A stretch of 44,363 nt of DNA, taken from positions 1-44,363 of the forward strand of contig NZ_JNXT01000072.1 of assembly GCF_000716675.1 (NCBI RefSeq), given 5' to 3'. Source of the stretch: Streptomyces alboflavus (GTDB taxonomy: Bacteria; Actinomycetota; Actinomycetes; Streptomycetales; Streptomycetaceae). Shown here in pieces: positions 24,001 to 31,244 of this stretch. Below the pieces are notes generated by a model. That model did no database searches, had not been told where the DNA came from, and worked only from the letters and a program-made list of their open reading frames with translations. Positions within the stretch are counted from its first letter, which is position 1, and each line of letters begins with the position of its first letter. A program made the translations under genes and the position numbers.

Positions 24001-24757
24001 CGGCGAGGACGACGCGCAGCCGGCTGCCCGGGTCGCGGGCGGCGAGCAACTGGCCGAGGAACCGGTCGCGTTCGGCCCGGTCGTGGCAGAGCGAGAAGAC
24101 CTCCTCGAACTGGTCGACGACGAGGAGGGTGTCGCCCACGCCGACGGCGGGCTCGAAGAGGGCACGGTGGGTGTGGGCGGGCCGCTCGCCAGGGGTGAGG
24201 ACGCGGATCGCGGCGAGCGGCAGCGGGGGTGAGGGCGGGGCGGACTCAGGGCTCTCGTCCGGCGCCCTCGCAGGCTCCCGCAGCGCCGGAATCAGCCCCG
24301 CCCGCAGCAGCGACGACTTGCCGCTGCCGGACGCGCCGACGACCGCCGTGACGCGGTGGCGCCCGGCGAGGTCGAGGAGTTCGCCGACGAGGTCGTCGCG
24401 GCCGTGGAAGCGGGACCGGTCGTCGGGGCCGAAGCGGGCGAGGCCGGGGTAGGGGGACTCGCCGTCCTCCGGGTCGGGTTCGGCGTCGGCGGCCAGCGCC
24501 TCGTACCACCGCCGCTCCCACTTCTCCTTCTCCTCCGCGTCGCCGCCGCACGCCTCCACGTAGGCGAGCAGCACCGGCAGGGACGGAAGCCGGTCGCCCG
24601 AGGCGGCGGCCGACAGGGTGGGCGCGGAGTACGGGACGCGCTCGGCGAGGGCGCGGTAGGTGGGGCGGCCCGCCTCCGCGCGGAGCTCGCGCAGCTCGTG
24701 CGCGAACCGTTGGACGGGGCCCGCCGCGGGCTCCAGCGGCTTCTCACGACGCCCCAT
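21038..24757 (-). CDS. HTH-nSTAND ATPase-WD40 repeat protein
   Basis: This 1239-residue modular protein has an XRE-like HTH at about 12-62 (FAHELRELRAEAGRPTYRALAER), then YPGLARFGPDD and an nSTAND NTPase. The Walker A is GASGSGKSS (141-149) and the Walker B is LLVVDQFEEVFSL (211-223). A helical arm follows with one transmembrane segment at about 521-541. From about 560 to the end are WD40-like blades (repeated SPDGRHLAVAxGNGxxxLW). The predicted layout places the HTH and ATPase inside and the propeller across the membrane. STAND proteins act as signal-gated switches that oligomerise on ligand binding. ATG 24757 follows GAAGGGGG. The family is abundant in streptomycetes with mostly unknown ligands; a defence or developmental role is speculative. 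Confidence 0.9.
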   Translation of the reverse strand: MGRREKPLEPAAGPVQRFAHELRELRAEAGRPTYRALAERVPYSAPTLSAAASGDRLPSLPVLLAYVEACGGDAEEKEKWERRWYEALAADAEPDPEDGESPYPGLARFGPDDRSRFHGRDDLVGELLDLAGRHRVTAVVGASGSGKSSLLRAGLIPALREPARAPDESPESAPPSPPLPLAAIRVLTPGERPAHTHRALFEPAVGVGDTLLVVDQFEEVFSLCHDRAERDRFLGQLLAARDPGSRLRVVLAVRADFYGRCAEHGALADVLRDATLLVGPMPPQRLREAIVRPALAERLVVERALTARMVADVGDEPGGLPLMAHALREVWRRRSGKTLTLSAYEAIGGVRGAIAHTAEDVFGRFGAAEAATARALLLRMVAPGDGTQDTRRTVDRAELPADCGDVLERLVAARLLTVDGSRVDLAHEALISAWPRLFGWVEVGRERLRVHRALTEAALAWVELERDPGALYRGTRLTAAREAFADDRELTGLEREFLAAAIDAHEHGVRTKARAARRTRVLLSALAVLLCLAAVAGVAAWQQNRDSARRDAEAQARRVADIAQTLRISDPRAAMRLSVAAWRIADLPETREAVRTAGVQRERGAASGATVGRSLNTPTVLSGDGRVVVAVDQERVSVWDTRSDRRVATYESGKLGDLVDVSDDGNLAVFHSGRGYLAWDIRRDRAVGRPFGPRDRGDVEGELGPDGRTFVIRLRARDRALVQVWDVPRHRLLARPEAAVSDRGLLPALTPDGRSLLTCLPGGEALEVRTLADGRGHRVTWPRQVRRQACRAGKWTVTPDSRALAFDTPDGIRTWELSPARERPRLDLPGHGEWEADFSADGATAVTTGDGVIALWRTSRPGTPLMRYAVEGDAVDARLDMKDGVVRYLVGGVVRSLDVRDALRGDRLREPLERAAFSQDGRSLAAAQRRGGTTVFQLRDARDGAVTSSLSGRTCAQCRPGLFAFSRDGGTLAYTAESDGGTELRRWSVDRRRETARAVIPSYVASLLVPDGGGPVVTSGTPAGHRDNDRHYVDAWSVGERIQTRQLHRRAGDEPSALSPNGRTVLARNGERIAIGSGASTRVLRGEISITAVAFSPDGRHLAVAGGNGRLTLWNASGTRRLGVLAESAAGPGTGATPVLAFSPDGRHLAVGREDGTVRLWETDTPRLSGATYPGAEGPVLALGFTRDELRVTTPRTPVRALPLSPERAADRACERAGGGLDRDEWRTYLPTLEYRRTC

Positions 24758-24820
24758 CGGGCCCCCTTCGCCTCCCCGTGGCACCGGCCCCCCACCGGCC
24801 GCACGCCCGTCACGCTAGCA

Positions 24821-24856
24821 ATTGATGGGCGGCCCGGAACAGGGCTGACCATCAAT
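24821..24856. promoter_or_regulatory. Widely spaced inverted repeat between STAND and glycosyltransferase genes
   Basis: ATTGATGG and CCATCAAT are perfect 8-bp arms with a 20-nt spacer, in an AT-richer patch of the 131-bp divergent gap. The half-sites are 28 bp centre to centre, near 2.7 helical turns. On the minus strand TAGCGT overlaps the patch and may be the STAND gene -10. This is an operator candidate, possibly for the HTH of the STAND protein itself. Confidence 0.4.
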
Positions 24857-24888
24857 CGGCAGGCGGCTGAACTCGGGCTTTCCACCCG

Positions 24889-26433
24889 TTGGTTCAGGTC
24901 CGGGAGCCCACCATCACCGCCGTCACCGCCGTCACCGCCACCGCCGCCGTCGAGACCACGCACCGCCGCCCACCGCCCCGCCTGCCCCCTGGACGACCAC
25001 GGTCCGCGCGCCGATGGACCGTGGTCCTGCCGGGCGCCCTGCTGTCCCTCGCCCTGGGACTGTGGGGCGTCCGGCGCGGAGGATCACTGTGGCGCGACGA
25101 GGCGGTGACGTACGACATGGCGCACCGCGGACTCGGCTCCCTGTGGGGGACGCTGGGGACGGCCGACGCGGTGCACGGGCTGTACTACATGGCGATGAAG
25201 GCGCTGTTCGCCCTCTGCTCGGCCTTCGGCGACCCCGACCCGCTGCTTGTGCTGCGGCTGCCGTCGGTCCTGGCGATGGCAGCGGCGGCGGCCGGGGTCG
25301 CCCTCGTCGGGCACCGGCTCGGGGGGCCGCGTGCCGGGCTGCTGGCCGGGGTCGCCCTCGCCCTGTTGCCGTCGGCGCAGCGCTACGCGCAGGAGGGGCG
25401 TTCGTACGCGCTGGTGTGTGCGCTCGTCGTCTGGGCGACGTACGCGTGGGTGCGGGCGGCCGGTTCGGGGCGGCGCGGGCCGTGGGTCGCCTACACGGCG
25501 CTGATGCTGACGGCATGTCTGCTGCACGAGTTCGCGATCCTGGCGCTGCCCGCGCACGGCCTGGCCGTGGCCCGGACGGCCCGGCGCCCGTGGATCCTGG
25601 CCGCTTCGGTCGTGGTCGCGGGAACCGCCCCGCTGGCCTTCGTGAGCCAGGGGCAGTCGGCGCAGGTGAGTTGGCTGGAGGGTTCCTCGCTCACGGCGGG
25701 CGGCGCGGGTCTGATCGCTCTCGGGATCGTCTGCGCGGGGGCTCTGGCCCGCGTGCGCCCGCCCGCGGGGGACGGCACAGATGTCCGTTTGCTCACCGTC
25801 TCCGTCGGGCTGCTCGTCCTGCCCACCCTGCTCCTGCTCCTCGCCTCCGTGGTCAAGCCGCTCTACGTGGACCGCTACGTGCTGTACGGCAACGCCGGGC
25901 TCGCGCTGCTCGTGGGGGCCGCGCTGGACCGGGCCGCGCGCGGCACCCGCCCCCGTGTCGTCGCCGTCGCCGTGACGGCCGCCGCCGTGGTGCTCGCGCT
26001 GCTGCCCGCGTCGGCCGCCCTGCGGACACCGCAGAGCCGCATCGACGACGCGGCGGCCATCGCACGGGCGGTGCGCGAGGCCGGGGCGTCCGGCGACGGC
26101 CTGCTGTACGCACCGCTGCGGCGCAGGGCCTGGACGCTGCCGTACGCCGGGGCCACCGCCGGCCTGGGCGACCTGGCTCTCGCGCGCGGCCCGGCGGCGT
26201 CGCGCACGCTCTACGGCACCGAGGTGTCCGTCGGCGTCCTGCGCGCGCGGATGCTGGAACGGACCCGCATCGTGGTGGCGGGCGACCCGAATGATCCTCC
26301 CGAAGGGTCGGCGGACGCCACCGGGCACGAAGCGGTGAAGCGGGAGGTCCTGGACGCCGCCTTCGAGGTCTGCCGCACCTGGCACCCCCGAGGCGCCCGG
26401 GTGACCCTCTACGCCCGCCCCGGCCACTGCTGA
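24889..26433 (+). CDS. GT-C (GT39/ArnT-like) integral membrane glycosyltransferase
   Basis: This protein of about 514 residues has some ten hydrophobic helices. WRDEAVTYDMAHR at about 68-80 is the first periplasmic-loop Asp-Glu motif of GT-C enzymes that use polyprenyl-phosphate sugars. GRSYALVCALVVWATYAWVRA and PLYVDRYVLY are further family stretches, followed by a soluble C-terminal domain. It should transfer a sugar outside the membrane to a lipid, glycan or protein. The start is uncertain: TTG 24889 is the only start codon in the open stretch before the first helix and lacks a ribosome site, while GTG 25021 would remove the Pro/Arg-rich leader. It diverges from the STAND gene. Confidence 0.82.
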   Translation: MVQVREPTITAVTAVTATAAVETTHRRPPPRLPPGRPRSARRWTVVLPGALLSLALGLWGVRRGGSLWRDEAVTYDMAHRGLGSLWGTLGTADAVHGLYYMAMKALFALCSAFGDPDPLLVLRLPSVLAMAAAAAGVALVGHRLGGPRAGLLAGVALALLPSAQRYAQEGRSYALVCALVVWATYAWVRAAGSGRRGPWVAYTALMLTACLLHEFAILALPAHGLAVARTARRPWILAASVVVAGTAPLAFVSQGQSAQVSWLEGSSLTAGGAGLIALGIVCAGALARVRPPAGDGTDVRLLTVSVGLLVLPTLLLLLASVVKPLYVDRYVLYGNAGLALLVGAALDRAARGTRPRVVAVAVTAAAVVLALLPASAALRTPQSRIDDAAAIARAVREAGASGDGLLYAPLRRRAWTLPYAGATAGLGDLALARGPAASRTLYGTEVSVGVLRARMLERTRIVVAGDPNDPPEGSADATGHEAVKREVLDAAFEVCRTWHPRGARVTLYARPGHC

Positions 26434-26469
26434 GACCCGGCCACCCGGACATCACCCCTCACTACACCC

Positions 26470-26514
26470 ACTCCGCCCACTCCGCCCACTCCCCCCACTC
26501 CCCCCACTCCCCCT
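26470..26514 (+). repeat. Five tandem 9-bp repeats
   Basis: ACTCCGCCC twice, ACTCCCCCC twice and ACTCCCCCT once run head to tail between the glycosyltransferase stop and the VOC gene. The strand bias (almost no G on the plus strand) is marked. They end 14 bp before the -10 element of the VOC gene. Confidence 0.85.
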
Positions 26515-26527
26515 ATTCAACTTTGAC

Positions 26528-26533
26528 TAGACT
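26528..26533 (+). promoter_or_regulatory. -10 element of a leaderless VOC transcript
   Basis: TAGACT lies exactly 7 nt before the A of ATG 26541 and no ribosome site is present, so transcription probably starts at the start codon. Leaderless genes are frequent in actinobacteria. No convincing -35 is seen because the 9-bp repeats occupy that position. Confidence 0.5.
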
Positions 26534-26540
26534 GGCCCGC

Positions 26541-27242
26541 ATGGCTGAGAAAACCATCCCCCTGCTGCCCTGCGTCACCGTCCAGCCGATCGTCGACTTC
26601 TACACCGCCCTGGGGTTCGAGACGACCTACCTCCAGAAGAGCCCGTACGCGTACGCCGTCGTCGAACGCGGCACCGTGGAGCTGCAGTTCTTCGGCATGA
26701 AGCAGTACGACCCGGCCGAGTCGATCTCCGGCTGCTACATCCTCACGGACGACGTGGACTCCCTGCACACCGCGTTCCGCGCGGGGCTCAAGGCCGCGTA
26801 CGGGAAGATCCCGAGCCGGGGCCTTCCGCGCATCGGGCCGCTCAAGGACATGTCGTACGGAGTGCGGCAGTTCCTGATGACCGACCCGGCGGGGAACAGC
26901 ATCCGCGTCGGCCAGCAGATCAGCGAGGACCAGGCGCACCGGCCCGCGCCGAAGGAGACCTTCGCGCGGGCCCTGCACCTCGCGGACCTCTTCGTCGACT
27001 CCAAGGAGGATCTCGCGGGCGCCGCCAAGGTCATCGACCGCGCCCTCGCCCTGACCGACGAACGGCCCACGCCCACGCAGCACCTGCGGCTCCTGGTGCT
27101 GCGCGGGGACATCGCCCAGCGGCTCGGCGAGGACGCGCTCGCGGGGCAGCTCCTGGAGCGGGCCGCCGGGGTCGAGCTGACGGCGGCGGAGCGGTCGGAG
27201 GTGCGGGACGCGTTGGTGCGGTTGGAGGAGTTGCGGGGGTGA
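26541..27242 (+). CDS. VOC (glyoxalase/bleomycin-resistance) family protein
   Basis: This 233-residue protein has a VOC domain at about 5-130: LLPCVTVQPIVDFYTALGFE starts the first beta-alpha-beta-beta-beta unit and FLMTDPAGNSIRVGQ closes the second. This fold binds metals or small ligands and is often mislabelled as bleomycin resistance. The C-terminal 100 residues are helical and TPR-like (DLAGAAKVIDRALALTDE), an extension beyond the usual 120-150 residues. The start is ATG 26541, consistent with a leaderless promoter. Neighbours do not indicate the ligand. Confidence 0.85.
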   Translation: MAEKTIPLLPCVTVQPIVDFYTALGFETTYLQKSPYAYAVVERGTVELQFFGMKQYDPAESISGCYILTDDVDSLHTAFRAGLKAAYGKIPSRGLPRIGPLKDMSYGVRQFLMTDPAGNSIRVGQQISEDQAHRPAPKETFARALHLADLFVDSKEDLAGAAKVIDRALALTDERPTPTQHLRLLVLRGDIAQRLGEDALAGQLLERAAGVELTAAERSEVRDALVRLEELRG

Positions 27243-27258
27243 CCCCCGGAGGGTGAGG

Positions 27259-27289
27259 GGGCGAGGGGTGCCTCCGGTACCCCTCGCCC
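27259..27289. terminator. Bidirectional terminator between convergent genes
   Basis: GGGCGAGGGGT pairs perfectly with ACCCCTCGCCC around a 9-nt loop. A further outer pairing, GGGTGA (27251-27256) with TCACCC (27299-27304), extends it. It lies between the VOC stop and the methyltransferase stop. Confidence 0.8.
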
Positions 27290-27318
27290 GCCCCAGGGTC
27301 ACCCGCCCCCGGAGGGCC

Positions 27319-28422
27319 TCACACCTCCCGGACCGCCACGTGCACCGTGTGCGCCGTCAGCAGGAACAGGTCGGCGCGGCGGTGCAGGCTCTCGGGGTCC
27401 GCCGGGTCGAGGAGGCGGTCGAGGGTGGCGCGGTCGTCGGCGTCGAGGATCGGGTTCTCGGCGTCGGCGGCGAAGTCGCGGTAGCGGCCGAACGTGGTGA
27501 TGACGTGGTCCCGGGCCGCGTCCGGCAGCGGCGCGGGCAGGTCGACGAGGAAGCTGCGCGTCGCCACATGGCGCAGGCCGGCCGCCGTCAGCAGCGCGGC
27601 CCAGTCCTCCGTCGCCTCCTTCGCGCCCGGCAGGTCGGCCCGCATCCGCGCGAACCACTCCTCGTTGGCCGCGTCCAGGCGGGCCTGGAGGCCGGGGCGG
27701 CCGATGCCGAAGTCGCGCGGGAGGCTGCGCGGCGCGAGGCCCCCTTCGAGGATCGCGAGCGTGCCGCCCGGCGCGAGCCGGTCCGCGAGCGCCGTCAGAG
27801 CGGCCACCTGGTCGCCCACGTGGTGCACGGAACGGGCCGCCCAGATGAGGTCGGCGGGCGGCAACTCGCCCAGGCCGCCCGGGAGTTCCGCGCGGTGCGT
27901 GCGCACCCGGTCCGCGAGGCCGAGCCGCGCCGCGCGCTCCACCGTGCGCGCGAGCAGGGCCTCCTCGGGGTCCGCCGCGATGACCTGCGCCGCCGGGAAC
28001 ACCTCGGCGAACAGGCAGGTGACGACGCCCGGGCCGCTGCCCGCGTCGACGATCAGGGACGGGTCGCCGACGGCCGGACCCCCGTCGGCCGAACCCTCGT
28101 CGGCGGAGGCCGCGTCGGCAGGACCTCCGTCGGCAGCGGGGCGGCCGCCCTCGCGTCCCGCGCGCAGGTCGCGCAGCCAGGCCGCAACCTCACGGTAGAC
28201 GGGGGCCGTGACCTCCGCGTTCTGCTCGAGCACGGGCGCCATGACGGCCCAGTCGATGTCGGTGTGCCCGTGGCTGTGCCCATGACCATGGCCATGCCCG
28301 CCCCCGTGGCCATGCCCCTCGCCGTGCCCGTGACCGCCACCGTGGCCGCCACCGCGTTCGACCCCGCGCCCCTGCTCCGCGTCCGCCCCGTGCGCCGCAC
28401 CCTCGTGCTCCGCCACCGTCAT
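27319..28422 (-). CDS. Class I SAM-dependent methyltransferase with histidine-rich N-terminus
   Basis: This 367-residue protein has a Rossmann methyltransferase core with LIVDAGSGPGVVTC as SAM motif I and AADPEEALL after it. Residues 27-53 are a Gly/His run (HGHGEGHGHG-type) with about a dozen histidines, a likely metal-binding or metal-storage segment. Between it and motif I is an Asp/Ala/Gly low-complexity insert. ATG 28422 follows GGAGAGG by about 5 nt; GTG 28470 is an upstream alternative. A 15-bp palindrome lies 91 bp upstream. The target of methylation is unknown. The histidine run suggests a nickel, zinc or copper link, which is inference only. Confidence 0.82.
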   Translation of the reverse strand: MTVAEHEGAAHGADAEQGRGVERGGGHGGGHGHGEGHGHGGGHGHGHGHSHGHTDIDWAVMAPVLEQNAEVTAPVYREVAAWLRDLRAGREGGRPAADGGPADAASADEGSADGGPAVGDPSLIVDAGSGPGVVTCLFAEVFPAAQVIAADPEEALLARTVERAARLGLADRVRTHRAELPGGLGELPPADLIWAARSVHHVGDQVAALTALADRLAPGGTLAILEGGLAPRSLPRDFGIGRPGLQARLDAANEEWFARMRADLPGAKEATEDWAALLTAAGLRHVATRSFLVDLPAPLPDAARDHVITTFGRYRDFAADAENPILDADDRATLDRLLDPADPESLHRRADLFLLTAHTVHVAVREV

Positions 28423-28512
28423 CGCCGCCTCTCCTGCGCTCTCGCCGCTACCGCACCCGTTCGTGGTCACGTCGCCAGCCTGCGCCCTCCCCTCCGGATA
28501 CGGCCAGCCGTG

Positions 28513-28527
28513 TTGCCGTTCCGGCAA
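28513..28527. promoter_or_regulatory. TTGCCG-TTC-CGGCAA palindrome upstream of the His-rich methyltransferase
   Basis: A perfect 6-bp inverted repeat with a 3-nt spacer lies 91 bp before the methyltransferase start. Its outer TTGC/GCAA resembles half-sites of metal-responsive regulators such as Nur (TTGCAA), but the spacing differs. It could also be a weak terminator of the methyltransferase gene upstream. Confidence 0.4.
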
Positions 28528-28615
28528 AGAGGGGCCTGGGTGGCGGCCCGACCCCGGGGGGCCTGTGCCGCCGACCGCGGAGCGAAGGTGCGCGGGCGTT
28601 GTCGGCGCCCGCCCC

Positions 28616-29359
28616 TCAGCTCAGCGGCTTGCGGAACGCCTGGAGTGCGAACTCCGGGTCGGGGCGCCGGACTTCCTGGTCCGGGAGCTCCGCGAGGCGG
28701 CGCGCGAAGCGGTCCGCCAGGGCGCTGTCCGGCGGGACACTCGTGAACCAGCCCCGGCGCAGGTCCTCGACCGTGCTGCGGGGGCTGCGGCCCTGGCCGT
28801 GGCCCCGGAAGCGGGCCCCGCCCGCCCGGGTGAGGCCGTACGCGGCCGCGTACTGCCCGACGCGGGCGGCCCCGTCCACCGGCGACCGGACCGGGCGGCC
28901 CGCGAGCGCCGCGTCGATGTCGCTGCCCACGTTGTGCGAGGCGGCCTTGTCCACGGTGGTGACGAGGACCCCGCCGGGCCGGAGCACCCGCGCGCACTCC
29001 CCGACGACGGCCGCCGCCTCGTCCGGGTCGGACAGCAGGTGCAGCAGCCACACCGCGGTCGCCGCGTCGAACGCGCCGTCGCGGAACGGCAGCCGGCGGC
29101 TGTCCCCGAGCACGACGGCGCCGGGAACCCGGTCGGCCGCCATCCGGGCCATGCCGTACGCCGCGTCCACGCCCACCACCCGCAGCCCCGGCTCCGCCGC
29201 GAGGCGCCGCGTCACCAGGCCCGTGCCACAGGCCACGTCGAGCAGCGTGCCCGTCCCCGGCGGCAGCAGCGAGAGCACCGCGTCGGCGGCGGCCACGGCC
29301 CGTGGCTCACCCCCGCGCGACGCGTCGTACCGCACCGCCTCCTTGCCGTAGTCGAGCAT
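28616..29359 (-). CDS. Class I SAM-dependent methyltransferase (UbiE/type 11-like)
   Basis: This 247-residue protein has all core motifs in order: TLLDVACGTGLVTRRL (motif I), VVGVDAAYGMARMAADR (post I), FDAATAVWLLHLLSD (motif II) and VLRPGGVLVTTVDKA (motif III). It resembles small-molecule C- or O-methyltransferases. The ATG at 29359 overlaps the stop of a small upstream frame (TGATG), which supports this start. The gene lies downstream of pterin carbinolamine dehydratase on the same strand. The substrate is unknown. Confidence 0.87.
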   Translation of the reverse strand: MLDYGKEAVRYDASRGGEPRAVAAADAVLSLLPPGTGTLLDVACGTGLVTRRLAAEPGLRVVGVDAAYGMARMAADRVPGAVVLGDSRRLPFRDGAFDAATAVWLLHLLSDPDEAAAVVGECARVLRPGGVLVTTVDKAASHNVGSDIDAALAGRPVRSPVDGAARVGQYAAAYGLTRAGGARFRGHGQGRSPRSTVEDLRRGWFTSVPPDSALADRFARRLAELPDQEVRRPDPEFALQAFRKPLS

Positions 29360-29592
29360 CAGGCACCCGCTCCGCACCTCGCGCGGCCCCTGCCGGGCCC
29401 CGGGCCCGGCGGACGGCTTCCCGCCGGCCGCGAACCGGGTGGGCGCCGCATGGCCGTGACGGCCCCGGGCGCCACGGTCCGGGCCGTCCCGGGCGCCACG
29501 GCCCAGGCCGCCCCCGGCCCCACGGCCCCGACCGACCCGGCAGCCCGCGCCGTCCCGCCCCGCCCCGTCGCGTCCCGCACCGTTCCGCTCAT
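29359..29592 (-). CDS. Possible small coupled ORF, low complexity, 77 residues
   Basis: This frame starts with ATG inside the stop of the dehydratase gene (ATGA overlap) and ends with TGA sharing a base with the ATG of the methyltransferase (TGATG). The product is Gly/Ala/Pro/Arg-rich with no recognisable domain. It contains an 8-residue repeat from 24-bp DNA repeats. Perfect overlaps at both ends are what translational coupling produces. However, the same frame is open far upstream because of base composition, so chance is a real alternative. Confidence 0.3.
   Translation of the reverse strand: MSGTVRDATGRGGTARAAGSVGAVGPGAAWAVAPGTARTVAPGAVTAMRRPPGSRPAGSRPPGPGPGRGRARCGAGA
29465..29536. repeat. 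Three tandem 24-bp repeats
   Basis: Units at 29465-29488, 29489-29512 and 29513-29536 share the core CCGGGCGCCACGG. The first two differ at three or four positions and the third is more diverged. They lie in the gap between the dehydratase and methyltransferase genes. Confidence 0.7.
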
Positions 29593-29927
29593 TCCGCTCC
29601 GTGGCCCGTCGCCAGCGCCTCGACCCTGCGGGCCAGTTCGAAGTCGAGGTCGGTGAGGGCGCCGCCCGCGCTGTGGGTGTTCACGGCGAGGTTCACGGTG
29701 TTGTAGCCGAGGGTCAGCTCGGCGTGGTGGCCGAGCTCCTCCTGGACCTGGGAGACGTGCACGACGAACGCGGTCGCCGCGAAGTGCGAGGGGAGGCCGT
29801 AGGCGCGGGTGAGCTTCACCTCGGCGGCGGAGTCGCCGGCCGCGGTGGGGGCCGACGTGAGCGACCAGCCGGGAAGCTCCGCGAGCCGGTCCTCGATCTC
29901 CTTCTGCGACAGCGGTTCGAGAGCCAT
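29589..29927 (-). CDS. 4a-hydroxytetrahydrobiopterin dehydratase (pterin carbinolamine dehydratase)
   Basis: This 112-residue protein is the usual PCD length. It dehydrates 4a-hydroxytetrahydropterin so that the pterin cofactor can be recycled after aromatic amino-acid hydroxylation. The signature [E/Q]xxHHAELxxxYNxVxxxxxTH is seen as ELGHHAELTLGYNTVNLAVN followed by TH. GWSLT and FxFxx-type segments precede it. ATG 29927 follows AAGGAG by 7 nt. No aromatic hydroxylase lies nearby. Confidence 0.93.
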   Translation of the reverse strand: MALEPLSQKEIEDRLAELPGWSLTSAPTAAGDSAAEVKLTRAYGLPSHFAATAFVVHVSQVQEELGHHAELTLGYNTVNLAVNTHSAGGALTDLDFELARRVEALATGHGAE

Positions 29928-30030
29928 GGCCGCGCTCCTTCCTGCGTTTGTGCGGGTGTGGACCCTGTCGTGCCAGCGTGCCACAGGACCTGCCGCGCGG
30001 AGCGCCGACGGCGCGCCTCTTCGGACCGCC

Positions 30031-30098
30031 GCCGCGCACATCCGGCCGCGCCGACACCGCCCCCGCCGCGCACATCCGGCCGCGACGACACCACCCCC
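30031..30098. repeat. 34-bp tandem duplication
   Basis: The units at 30031-30064 and 30065-30098 share 32 of 34 bases (both begin GCCGCGCACATCCGGCCGCG). They lie upstream of the dehydratase gene and downstream of the ADP-ribosylglycohydrolase gene. The two changes are at unit positions 21 and 29. A recent slippage duplication is likely. Confidence 0.85.
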
Positions 30099-30116
30099 GC
30101 CCCGCCCGGCGGCCCC

Positions 30117-31229
30117 TCACCGCCGGGCGCACTCCCCCGCCAGGTCGTCCGCCACCGCCGCGATCACCGCGCGTCCCTCGGTCAACCGCACCCACTCCTC
30201 CGGCAGTTCGTGGTCGCCGCGCAGCGCCCCGAGAAGGTTGCCGCAGACGGATCCGGTGGAGTCGCTGTCGCCCGAGTGGTTCACGGCGAGGAGCAGCGCG
30301 TCCTCGACGCCGGGGCAGGCGAGGGCGGCGTACACGCCGATGGCCAGGGCCTCCTCGGCGACCCAGCCCTCGCCCAGGGACGCGACGCGCTCCGCGCTCG
30401 GCTCGCCCGCGGCGGCCAGGTCGACGGCGGCGGTCAGGGCCGTGGACGTCTCCTCGTGCCCGGGGTAGCGGGCGAGCAGCCGCAGGGTGCGCAGGACGGC
30501 GCCCTCCAGGGAGTCGCCCTCGACGAGGCGCGCGACGATCGCGGCGAGCGCGCCCGCCGCGTAGTAGCCCGTCGGGTGGCCGTGGGTGATCTGGGCGCAG
30601 CGCGCGGCGAGTTCGAAGGCGCGGTCGGCGGGTGCGCGGGTGAGGCCGAAGGGCGCCGAGCGCATCACGGTGCCGCACCCCTTGGACTCGGGGTTGACGC
30701 GGCCGTGCGGGCCGAGCTCCAGGGCGGGGTCGGGCGCGTACCCCTGCGCCACTCCGCTCAGGCAGGCGTTGCCGGGGGCCCGCTGGGCGTACAGCCAGGC
30801 CTGGGAGCTGAGGTCGGCGGGGTGCGGGGGTTCCTGCGGGGTGTCCGAAGGGGCGGCGCCCGGCTTCGGCCGGGGCTCCGGGCCCGGCTTGTGCTGGGTG
30901 TCCAGCCAGCGCAGATACGCCTGCTGCACCAGCCTCGGCGCCGCGCCCCCGATGCCCTTGCGGCGCTCGCGGGCGTGCGCGGTCCGCAGGGCCTCGGCGG
31001 TGAACAGCGTCATCTGGGTGTCGTCGCTGATCCGGCTGACACCCGCCGCGTCGACCACCGGTGCCCGCAGTCCGCGCGGGCCGTGCGCGGCGCGGATGGC
31101 GTCGAGGGAGCTGAACTCGACCGTGTACCCGAGCGCGTCACCGACCGCGCCGCCGAGCAGACAGCCCCGCACCCGGGCCCGGTACGCGGCGGTCGCCTCC
31201 CACGACAGCGGGTCCCACGGATTCGTCAT
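30117..31229 (-). CDS. ADP-ribosylglycohydrolase family protein (DraG-like)
   Basis: This 370-residue all-helical enzyme should hydrolyse ADP-ribose from a protein, nucleic acid or metabolite. Metal-binding motifs are intact: CLLGGAVGDALG near the start, ISDDTQMTLFTAEAL (SDDTxM) and HSGDSDSTGSVCGNLLGA (the C-terminal GDxDxxG site for two Mg2+). A Pro-rich insert (about residues 110-135) is extra. ATG 31229 follows GGAGGAG. It diverges from an XRE regulator with only 28 bp between the start codons, so the two are probably regulated together. The ADP-ribosyl target and the partner transferase are not in view. Confidence 0.92.
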   Translation of the reverse strand: MTNPWDPLSWEATAAYRARVRGCLLGGAVGDALGYTVEFSSLDAIRAAHGPRGLRAPVVDAAGVSRISDDTQMTLFTAEALRTAHARERRKGIGGAAPRLVQQAYLRWLDTQHKPGPEPRPKPGAAPSDTPQEPPHPADLSSQAWLYAQRAPGNACLSGVAQGYAPDPALELGPHGRVNPESKGCGTVMRSAPFGLTRAPADRAFELAARCAQITHGHPTGYYAAGALAAIVARLVEGDSLEGAVLRTLRLLARYPGHEETSTALTAAVDLAAAGEPSAERVASLGEGWVAEEALAIGVYAALACPGVEDALLLAVNHSGDSDSTGSVCGNLLGALRGDHELPEEWVRLTEGRAVIAAVADDLAGECARR

Positions 31230-31244
31230 GCGCTCCTCCTCGAT

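Noticed and set aside
26470..26514. The 9-bp repeats as an origin or plasmid iteron
   Set aside because: No replication gene is nearby, the units are very short and C-rich, and they fit simple slippage.
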